From positions 1,612,001 to 1,676,000 of the forward strand of contig NZ_AP024325.1 in assembly GCF_018408855.1 (NCBI RefSeq): a DNA stretch of 64,000 bases, read 5' to 3'. Origin of the DNA: Caballeronia sp. NK8 (GTDB lineage Bacteria > Pseudomonadota > Gammaproteobacteria > Burkholderiales > Burkholderiaceae). A program made the translations under genes and the position numbers. Below are positions 1-6,842 of this stretch, one piece after another. The notes beneath the pieces are model-generated. The model searched no databases, was not told the DNA's origin, and was given only the letters and a program-made list of their open reading frames with translations. Position 1 is the first letter of the stretch. Each line of letters opens with the position of its first letter.

Positions 1-420
1 GCGCGTGTTCTGCGCGCGATCGAGAATCAGATACGAGTGCTGGCCGGGCGCGACCACATAGCGCGAGAACTGCGCGAAGGTCTGCGGCACCTTGCCGGTG
101 GCCATCGTGTCGGCGAGCGCGTTCGGATCGGCGGCGAGATTGCGGAAGGCTTGCGCATCGCCGGTTTCGTAGATGCCGAGCAACAGCGTGTGCGACTGGC
201 CGTCGTACTGGTTCAGGCCCGGATCGGCGGTGATCTCGAAGATCACGGCGTCGGTGGCGTAGCTCCAGGTGACGTCGGCGAGCGGGTCTTTCGGCGGCGC
301 GCTGCTGCATGCGGACAGCACGAGCGCGAGCGCCCACGCGCCGCACGCGAGCGGCAGCCGCCGCACTCTGCGTGCACCATGTTCGCCGCCCTGCGCGGCG
401 CGGTAGTTCGTTACTGCCAT
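1..420 (-). CDS. tssJ: T6SS outer-membrane lipoprotein TssJ (partial, 3' end off the left edge)
   Basis: TssJ is the outer-membrane lipoprotein that anchors the TssL-TssM membrane complex of a type VI secretion system. The frame read from the ATG at 418-420 gives a basic N-terminus, a hydrophobic stretch and a lipobox ending LVLSAC, so the mature protein should be lipidated at that Cys. After it comes a TssJ-like beta-sandwich segment with Leu-Gly-Ile-Tyr-Glu and a later Ala-Asp-Pro-Asn. About 140 codons are visible and the 3' end lies outside the window. It is the last visible gene of the T6SS run, downstream of the 555-1334 gene. The family call rests on lipobox, fold-like spacing and context. 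Confidence 0.85.
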   Translation of the reverse strand, partial: MAVTNYRAAQGGEHGARRVRRLPLACGAWALALVLSACSSAPPKDPLADVTWSYATDAVIFEITADPGLNQYDGQSHTLLLGIYETGDAQAFRNLAADPNALADTMATGKVPQTFAQFSRYVVAPGQHSYLILDRAQNTR

Positions 421-554
421 TGCCGGTGCCCCATTCGGTTGCCGTCGAGTCTTTTGCCCCTGCCGCACATTCTCCGGACTTTGCGGCAGGCTCATACGGC
501 GAAAAAAGGTGTTTTCCCGGCCCTATTCGAAATCTGCGGCGTCGGCGCGCCGCG

Positions 555-1334
555 TCAGACCAGCGGCAGGATCGTCGCGCTGGCTTCGCTGTCGTCGGTG
601 TAGGGCATGAAAAGGATCGATTCCGGCGATCCCTTCACGCGCGCGTAATAGGCGTCGTCCGGGCCGAGCCGGTTGCGCACCGCCCACGCGTTGAATTCGC
701 GTTCGCCGACCTGCAGCGTCAGCCCTTCCTGCGCGTACTCCAGCACGGTTTTTTCCGGCAGCTTGCCGCGCGGGCCGACCGCCTGAAAATCGATCTTCGC
801 GTCGCCGCCATGCACGCCGAGCACGACGCCCTGCCATTCGCCCTCGCGCGGCCCGATCGCGAACCACTGGCCGAGCTGCTCCTCGCCCACCACTTCGAAG
901 CGATAGTCCTGCGGCTCGCCCGCCTTCGCGAGATTCGCGCGCGCGACGATCTTCGCCGGCCACGACGGATGGTTCTCGACCAGCACCGTCGCGTTGCCGA
1001 GCAGCGCCGGCATGCCTTCGACGCCCGTCGCGCCTGACAGCACCATCGGAAAGCCCGAGCCGCGCGCCTCGCGCAGACTCGCGGCGAACACCGACAGCCC
1101 GTAGCGCACGGACGCTTTGGCGAGCGCGGCGTCGTCGGCGAGAATCAGCCAGAGATCGGCACGCGCCGCGTTCAGCGCGTCGAGCCCGGCGCGCCACGCG
1201 AGTTTCGCGGGTTCATCGACCCAGAAGTGGCCTTGCGTCGCGAGGCCGTAACGTTTGAGCAGTTGCGACAGCGCGCTGACGCGCGCGGCGTCGCGGGTCT
1301 TGTCGAACGCGGTGATCCAGACAGTTTTGTTCAT
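555..1334 (-). CDS. Uncharacterised T6SS-cluster protein
   Basis: A 259-residue protein of unknown function, without signal peptide or membrane segment, so probably cytoplasmic. The open frame extends upstream into the repeat element, but the ATG at 1332-1334 is chosen because an AGGAAC Shine-Dalgarno lies 7-8 bases before it and upstream codons fall in repetitive DNA. The N-terminal 100 residues look like a mixed alpha/beta region (Trp-Ile-Thr-Ala-Phe start) and the C-terminal half contains several short beta-strand-like segments. It lies between the PAAR gene and tssJ on the same strand, so a role tied to tip assembly, immunity or cargo is possible, but I recognise no motif that decides between these. 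Confidence 0.8.
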   Translation of the reverse strand: MNKTVWITAFDKTRDAARVSALSQLLKRYGLATQGHFWVDEPAKLAWRAGLDALNAARADLWLILADDAALAKASVRYGLSVFAASLREARGSGFPMVLSGATGVEGMPALLGNATVLVENHPSWPAKIVARANLAKAGEPQDYRFEVVGEEQLGQWFAIGPREGEWQGVVLGVHGGDAKIDFQAVGPRGKLPEKTVLEYAQEGLTLQVGEREFNAWAVRNRLGPDDAYYARVKGSPESILFMPYTDDSEASATILPLV

Positions 1335-1452
1335 GACGATCGTTCCTTTCGATTCGGTACTGGCGCTGCGCTGTAGAAGGGACGGGTACGAAGCAGTCGC
1401 CGGATCCCGTTCTCGCGTCGGTCTATTGGCGTTGCTCCTGTGCGGGGCGGCA

Positions 1453-1484
1453 CCTACTTTCTTTGCTGCTGCGAAGAAAGTAGG
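1453..1484. repeat. Hairpin in left arm of the inverted-repeat element
   Basis: CCTACTTTCTTTGC pairs with GCGAAGAAAGTAGG around a TGCT loop, a 14-bp stem with one wobble-type position. The matching hairpin at 1934-1965 has different but still paired outer bases. Confidence 0.8.
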
Positions 1485-1933
1485 CAAAGAAAGCAGCTTG
1501 TCCCATCCTGAGCACTTCAAGCCGGCCGCGGCACAGGCGATTGGTTTTGGCACAGCAGTAGCGAGCGCCCTCATAGGCCACATCGGGCTTGGACCGCGCA
1601 CGGTCTGCCACATCGCACCACAACACAAACTGGTTCAGCACCAAATGGCTCCGGCCCGCTGCGCGGCCGATGGGTATATCGGGTCTGCGCGGTGCGTGCT
1701 TCCTTACCAAGGTATCCATACCACCGGTTTTCCCTTGCATGCCCGACGGCAGCGCGTAGCGCTGTGCCGGAACTCTTTCGTGCTGAACCAGTGCCCTTGG
1801 GGTTCTAGCTTGTCAGACCGTGCGCGGTCCACGCCGGGTAAGTCCTTCGAGGGCACTCGCTACTGAGCCCACGAACGATGAGAATAGTGGCCAAATTGCG
1901 TGTGACCGAGGGCGTCTCGAGCTGCTTTCTTTG

Positions 1934-1965
1934 GTTACTTTCTTTGCAGCAGCAAAGAAAGTAAC
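1934..1965. repeat. Hairpin in right arm of the inverted-repeat element
   Basis: GTTACTTTCTTTGC pairs with GCAAAGAAAGTAAC around a four-base loop. Against the hairpin at 1453-1484 the two outermost base pairs are both changed yet still pair (C-G to G-C and C-G to T-A). Confidence 0.8.
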
Positions 1966-2063
1966 TGCCGCCCCGCACAGGGGCAACGCCAATAAACCGA
2001 CACGATCACAGGCCACTTATAGAAGCCCAAGCAAACAAAACATCCAGCACACCACAACACCCT

Positions 2064-2459
2064 CTAGCTCATCACCATCACGATGGCCTGGCTCGGCGCG
2101 AGCACCGCGCCGACCATATTGCCCTCGTTGTGCTGGGTCGGATCGCTGAGCCGCACGGCGGGCGCGCCTTCGAACTTGACGGTCAGGCTGCCCATCATGA
2201 ACTGGACCTTGCCCATGTTCTTGCCCGACACCACGCCGCCCGCGAGGCCGGCCTCGTCGCCGGATGTCAGCGGAATCTCCGATGACTTGGTGAGCGCGGG
2301 CATCCCGCCGATCAGCACTTTCACGGTCGCGGGATTGCCCATCGGCGGCATGCCGATGTTCGGGTACGGAATCGGAATCGGCGGCGCGGGGGGCGCGGGC
2401 GTCTTGCACACATCGGGCATCGCCATGCACTGGCCGCCCGCCTTGGTCACTGCGAACAT
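2064..2459 (-). CDS. PAAR-like (DUF4150) spike-tip protein
   Basis: A 131-residue protein of the DUF4150 / PAAR-like family, predicted to cap the VgrG trimer as the sharpened tip of the T6SS needle. It starts with a short segment containing Gly-Gly-Gln-Cys, then a Pro-rich stretch (PAPPAPPIPIPYPN), followed by the GMP-type glycine-rich beta turns and a Ser-Gly-Lys-Asn-Met-Gly motif. The protein is just the tip domain with no C-terminal toxin extension, so any effector would have to bind it non-covalently. It follows the DUF3540 gene by 8 bases on the same strand, which is the usual order for this set of tip genes. Confidence 0.88.
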   Translation of the reverse strand: MFAVTKAGGQCMAMPDVCKTPAPPAPPIPIPYPNIGMPPMGNPATVKVLIGGMPALTKSSEIPLTSGDEAGLAGGVVSGKNMGKVQFMMGSLTVKFEGAPAVRLSDPTQHNEGNMVGAVLAPSQAIVMVMS

Positions 2460-2467
2460 GTCGGCTC

Positions 2468-3133
2468 CTATCCGAGGTCGATCTTGTCGGCGTCGATTTT
2501 CACCTGGCCTTCGGCCAGAATCGTCGCGTGGCGCGCGCTCACGTGCAGGCGCTCCTCCACCTGCATGCGAACCCGGCCCGCGCGCGTTTCGTCGTCGTTG
2601 TCGATCCAGCGCACGCTGTCGCGGGCGCGCTGGATCAGGCGGCCGACCGTGCTCGTGACCTGCTGCGCCACCGTGCTGACCGTGCCGAAGCCCGCGTGCA
2701 ACTGCTGGATCGCCGCTTCGACGCGCTGGAATTTCAGCTCGCCGCGCTCGCCGGTCATCGTGATGTCGGGCGCCTGCAGCTTCAGGCTGTGCTCGGCGTT
2801 CACGTCGACGCTCGCGGCTTCGACGCGCAGCGCGCCGTTATCCGTGTGCAGCGCGACGTCGCCCGGCAGCACGAGCGCCGCGCCCGAGCGCTGCGCGCGC
2901 GCCAGTACCGCGATGACATACGAGATCGCGTTCGCGCCGCCGGCTGCGACGAGCACGGTATCGCCGCACTCGGGCTCGACGAGACAGCTTTCGGCGCGCA
3001 ACGCGCGCAGCGGCGCGCGGCCCGCGGCGTCGAACAAGAACCAGCGGTCGGCGCGGCCGGTCACCGTCGCGTAGACGAGGTCGATGGCCGGATCGTCGCC
3101 GGGCCGGGCAATCGTGACGAGCGTGCTGTTCAT
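2468..3133 (-). CDS. DUF3540 T6SS-associated protein
   Basis: A 221-residue protein matching DUF3540, a family regularly found beside DUF2169, pentapeptide and DUF4150 genes in T6SS loci; biochemical role unknown. The N-terminal half resembles a small beta-barrel with a Gly-Asp-Thr-Val-Leu-Val turn, and the C-terminal half has regularly spaced short hydrophobic strands (as in the VgrG C-terminal stem), so a spike-associated stem is plausible. The ATG at 3131-3133 has an AAGGAA Shine-Dalgarno. An in-frame ATG at 3158-3160, one base after the upstream stop, would add nine residues and cannot be excluded. Confidence 0.82.
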   Translation of the reverse strand: MNSTLVTIARPGDDPAIDLVYATVTGRADRWFLFDAAGRAPLRALRAESCLVEPECGDTVLVAAGGANAISYVIAVLARAQRSGAALVLPGDVALHTDNGALRVEAASVDVNAEHSLKLQAPDITMTGERGELKFQRVEAAIQQLHAGFGTVSTVAQQVTSTVGRLIQRARDSVRWIDNDDETRAGRVRMQVEERLHVSARHATILAEGQVKIDADKIDLG

Positions 3134-3161
3134 GGCCGTATTTCCTTGGATGATGTTCATG

Positions 3162-4190
3162 TCAGATGCGCGGCTGCCATTGCTCGGCGCGCGCGAGGAC
3201 GGGATCGGTGCGGCGCGCGCCGTCGAACGACGCGCCGCTCAGTTGCGCGCCTTCTTCGATGAGCGCATGAAGGTTCGCGCCGCCGAAGTCGGCGCGCGTG
3301 CAATCGGCGCCGGATAGATCGGCATGCGACAGATCGCAGAACGTGAGACGCGCGCCTTTCAGCGACGCCCGCTGCCACACGCTCGCCGTCAGCACAGACT
3401 GGTTCCAGCGCGACGCATCCGCGCGCGCCGCGCCGAAGTTCGCTTCGCTCGCGTTGACCATTTCGCAGACCGCGTCGGTCAGATCGACGCGCTCGCACGC
3501 GGCGTTCAGCAATGCCGCGAAGGTGGCGCGCACGCCGCGCAGCGACGCATCCTGCAACTGCGCGCCGATGAAACTCGTGCGATCGAGCGCGACGCCGGAC
3601 AGATCGGCCTTACGCAACGACGCGCCGTCGAGGATCGTCATCGTCAGATCGCAGTTGCGCAAATCCTGGCCGCTCAGATCGCAGCCGCGCAGATAGGCTT
3701 GCGCGAGCGATGCACCGGGCAGGCGCGCGGTGCTCAGATCGGCGTCCATCGCGGTGAAGCGCTGCAGGTTCGCGCCGCTGAAGTCGGTACCGGCGTAACG
3801 GCAATCGTGCGCGTCGGCGCGCACCAGCGCGGCGAGTGCGAACGATGCGCCGCTGAAGTCGCAGCGATCGAAAGCCGCGAATGCGCAGTCCGCCTGCCGC
3901 ATGCTCGCGCCGGTGAAATCGACGTTCTCGAAGCGCGTCTTGGGCGCCTTCAGCCCGTCGAGGCGCGCGCGTGCGAGCGTCACGTCGCGCAGATCGGCGT
4001 CGGCGAAGACGGCTTGCGTCAGGTTGGCGTCGGCGAGCGTCACGTTGAAGAGGCGGCACGCGGACAGATCGATGCCCGACAGGTCCGCGCCGGACAGATC
4101 GGCGTCGGCGAGCACGCGGGTCGCGGCAAGCGTTGCGCGCGCTTCGTCGGCGCTCATGCGCGCGCGGGGGGCGGAAGTCGTCGTGCTCAT
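3162..4190 (-). CDS. Pentapeptide-repeat T6SS protein
   Basis: A 342-residue protein made almost wholly of pentapeptide repeats of the A(D/N)LXX type (for example ADLSGADLSG, ANLTQAVFADADL), which fold as a right-handed quadrilateral beta-helix. The open frame continues upstream inside the preceding gene, but the ATG at 4188-4190 overlaps the TGA of that gene in ATGA, pointing to translational coupling. It has no enzymatic motif. In this gene neighbourhood it probably forms part of the tip/adaptor assembly with the DUF2169 protein, whose C-terminal half has the same repeat. A cargo role cannot be ruled out. Confidence 0.88.
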   Translation of the reverse strand: MSTTTSAPRARMSADEARATLAATRVLADADLSGADLSGIDLSACRLFNVTLADANLTQAVFADADLRDVTLARARLDGLKAPKTRFENVDFTGASMRQADCAFAAFDRCDFSGASFALAALVRADAHDCRYAGTDFSGANLQRFTAMDADLSTARLPGASLAQAYLRGCDLSGQDLRNCDLTMTILDGASLRKADLSGVALDRTSFIGAQLQDASLRGVRATFAALLNAACERVDLTDAVCEMVNASEANFGAARADASRWNQSVLTASVWQRASLKGARLTFCDLSHADLSGADCTRADFGGANLHALIEEGAQLSGASFDGARRTDPVLARAEQWQPRI

Positions 4191-6838
4191 ATGACGGGCG
4201 GCCTGAACTGGAGAATGGTGCGATCGATATTCGAGCCTTCGAGACTCGCGATGGTCGGCTGCGTGCCTTCGAAGTTCACGCCGTAGAGGTTCGCGTGACG
4301 CAGCAGCGTGCCCTTGAGGTTCGCGCAGCGCAGCGAACCCGTGAACAGGTTGACGGCATCGAGGCCCGCGCCGCACAGGTCGGCCTTGTCGAAACGCGCG
4401 CCTTTCGCCGATGACGCATCGAAGCGCGCCGCCTGCGCCTGCGCATTGCTGAAATCCGCATGATCGATGACGGCCCGCTCGAAGCTCGCGCGGCGAATCT
4501 GCACGCCGTCCCACGCGGCACGATTCAGGCGCGTGCGCGTGAAGCGGGCGTCGTCGAAACAGGTCTTCGCGTCGGCGCGTGAATGGCTCAGGTCGGCATC
4601 GGTGAAATTGGCCTGTTGCGCGTCGACGCCGTAGAACTCCGTCTGCTGGCAGATGGATCTGGAGAAGTCGCTGCCCGCGAGACGGCTGCCGTTGAAGCTG
4701 GCCGCCACGAGCGCGGCGGCGTTGAACTTCGCGCCGCTCAGATCGCCGTCTGTGAAGCTCGCGCTTTGCGCCTGACACGCCGATGCATCGGCTCCGGCAA
4801 GTTTGGCCTGATCGAACACCGCGCCGCGCAGATCGGCATTGGCGAGTGTCGATGCCGAGAAGTCCGCGCCCGTGAAGTCGCCGACGACGAGTTGGGCGTT
4901 GCGTAGATTGGCCTGTGCGAACGTGCTTCTGGCGGCGCTCGCTTTGGCGAACTGCGCGCGTTCGAGATCGGCTGCGCTGAAAACCGCTTCGCGCGCGAGC
5001 GCCTGCGTGAAGTTGGCGTCGGCGAGCACGCTGCCCGCGAACGACGTCTTGTCGAGCATCGCGCCGGAGAAATCCGCGCCGGTCAGATCGAGCTTCGACA
5101 GATCGAGGCCGCTCAGATCGAAGTTCGCGAGACTTTGCCGTGCGGCATGGCGTGCGATGACGTCCTCGCGCGTCAATTGGATGACCACGGGCGCTTCGAC
5201 CACGGGCACGGCGATGACGGGCGCGGCGGCGGCGGGCGCGGGCAGTGCGGGTGGTTTCGCGGCCAACGCAGCGAGCGCGGCAAAATCGGCTGCCGATACA
5301 ACGCCCGGCGGCGCCAGATGCGGCAACGCTTCGGCCAGTTCGGGACGGCTCGCCAGCTGACGACGCACATCAGCTTCCGACAATCCCGCGTCGCGCATGC
5401 GCTGCTGCGTTTCCGCCTGCAGCCGCGCGAGCAGGCCGGGCAGATCGGCGGCGCTCGCGTCGGCTTCCGGCTGGGTCAGGAAGCGCGCCGCGTCGGCATC
5501 GTTCACGCCGTGCTTCTGCATCAGCGCGCGGGTTTCCGCGTTCAGTTCGGCGACGCTCGCCTCGACTTCGGCCAGCGTCGGCACGCGCTCCGGCGGGGCG
5601 GCCTTCAGATACGGCGCGATATCGGCGTCGGTCTTGCCGAACTTCGCCATCAGCGCGCGGCTTTCGCTGTTCAATGCGGCGGTCTGCGCCTGCGCGGCGG
5701 ACAGCCCGGAGGAGTCGAATGAAACCGCCGCTGCCTGCGGTGCCGCCACTTTCATGGGCTTTGCCGCAGCCTCAACAGCCTCCGCCGGTTCGACGGCAGC
5801 CGCCGCGCGCGCGGGCACCGCCAAGGCGATCCGCTCGCGGAACACATCGCGGTAGTGCTCGAACGGCAGCGGCGCGTCGCCCTGACGTTCCCATTCGGCC
5901 ATCAGGTGAGTCACCTGGCTCGCGTCGGTATCGGCGATATTGGCGAGCGCGCGGTACAGCACCACGCCGCATTCCAGTCCCGGGAACAGCCAGAGCGTCT
6001 CCGCGTGCGCGGCCACTTCGGTCAGCGTGCCGTTCGTGTTGACGAAGCAGCGCGCCCGCAAGCGCGGCAACGCGCCTTGCAGCATGCTCGCGCGCGGATG
6101 CATGTTGACGATCTCGAAGCGCTCGTCGCCGCTGAAATAACCGGGCAGACGCTGATCGGACGGCGCGCTCAGAAAGAACTCTGGCCGCGTATCCGACGGC
6201 AGATGCGGCCACTCGTTCTTGAGCCAGCGCTCGTCGCACGCGCCCAGATGCTGCCGGCGTAACGGCGCGTCGCAACCGTTGCCCCAGAAGCCCGCCGGCG
6301 CCACGCGCTCGCCACGGCTCGCGATGCGGCGCGTCTCGCTTTCGACGTTCGGCAACGGCCAGACGCGCGTGCCGTCGGCGTTGTCGATTTCAGCGTAACC
6401 CTTGCCGAGCGGATTGTCCGCGCAGCCCGCGCCGCCGAATGCGGTCGCAGGCTCGATCGGCATCTGCGTGTAGGGCGTTGCCGCCGAGATCAGGCCGAGC
6501 GCATTGAAGTGGCGCTCGCCGCTGACCACGAGCGACTTGCCGAGCGCGCCGATCCGCGCGCTCACCCGCTGCTGCGCGACCTGCGTGCCTGCCAGCGCAT
6601 GCGCCGCGCCGTGGATCAGATATTCGCCGACGGGCTTCGGATAGCCTTCGTCGAGGATCGCGTTCTTGCCGAGCGCCTCGGCGACAGCGGCCCACAGATC
6701 GGGCTCGGGCAACAGTGCGTCGAGACTGGCGGCATCGAAGCGAAAGCCGGCGATCATGCCGATCGAAAGCACGTCGCGCCGCGCGAGCCGCAGGCCGCGA
6801 TAGACGAGCGCCAGATTGTCTGGCTTGAGGATCTTCAT
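4187..6838 (-). CDS. DUF2169 T6SS adaptor with pentapeptide-repeat C-terminus
   Basis: An 883-residue fusion. Residues about 1-340 are a DUF2169 domain; DUF2169 proteins are known as T6SS adaptors that help load effectors on VgrG/PAAR tips. An Ala/Pro-rich linker follows, then three tandem copies of a helical unit (around residues 380, 425 and 465) with a shared pattern L(N/Q)(S/A)E(T/S)..LM..G..(D/E)AD. After a second Ala/Pro-rich linker, residues about 558-883 are pentapeptide repeats. It starts 4 bases after the vgrG stop and overlaps the next gene by four bases, so it is part of the vgrG tip operon. Confidence 0.88.
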   Translation of the reverse strand: MKILKPDNLALVYRGLRLARRDVLSIGMIAGFRFDAASLDALLPEPDLWAAVAEALGKNAILDEGYPKPVGEYLIHGAAHALAGTQVAQQRVSARIGALGKSLVVSGERHFNALGLISAATPYTQMPIEPATAFGGAGCADNPLGKGYAEIDNADGTRVWPLPNVESETRRIASRGERVAPAGFWGNGCDAPLRRQHLGACDERWLKNEWPHLPSDTRPEFFLSAPSDQRLPGYFSGDERFEIVNMHPRASMLQGALPRLRARCFVNTNGTLTEVAAHAETLWLFPGLECGVVLYRALANIADTDASQVTHLMAEWERQGDAPLPFEHYRDVFRERIALAVPARAAAAVEPAEAVEAAAKPMKVAAPQAAAVSFDSSGLSAAQAQTAALNSESRALMAKFGKTDADIAPYLKAAPPERVPTLAEVEASVAELNAETRALMQKHGVNDADAARFLTQPEADASAADLPGLLARLQAETQQRMRDAGLSEADVRRQLASRPELAEALPHLAPPGVVSAADFAALAALAAKPPALPAPAAAAPVIAVPVVEAPVVIQLTREDVIARHAARQSLANFDLSGLDLSKLDLTGADFSGAMLDKTSFAGSVLADANFTQALAREAVFSAADLERAQFAKASAARSTFAQANLRNAQLVVGDFTGADFSASTLANADLRGAVFDQAKLAGADASACQAQSASFTDGDLSGAKFNAAALVAASFNGSRLAGSDFSRSICQQTEFYGVDAQQANFTDADLSHSRADAKTCFDDARFTRTRLNRAAWDGVQIRRASFERAVIDHADFSNAQAQAARFDASSAKGARFDKADLCGAGLDAVNLFTGSLRCANLKGTLLRHANLYGVNFEGTQPTIASLEGSNIDRTILQFRPPVI

Positions 6839-6842
6839 GCCG

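Larger units (their letters stand above)
1405..2016. repeat. About 600-bp inverted-repeat element between two T6SS genes
   Basis: The stretch between the 555-1334 gene and the PAAR gene has no convincing gene. It is a large imperfect inverted repeat. The outer arms (about 1411-1500 and 1921-2012, opposite orientation) share a GGCGTTGC, GTGCGGGGCGGC and CAAAGAAAGCAGC backbone. Inner segments at about 1563-1615 and 1812-1867 pair as well (AGTAGCGAG, GGACCGCGCACGGTCTG), and TGGTTCAGCAC near 1631 is mirrored near 1779. Each outer arm carries its own hairpin (1453-1484 and 1934-1965). From memory, related CTTTCTTTGC / GCAAAGAAAG repeats are common in Burkholderia-group genomes; this needs a genome search. 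No transposase is present. Confidence 0.8.
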
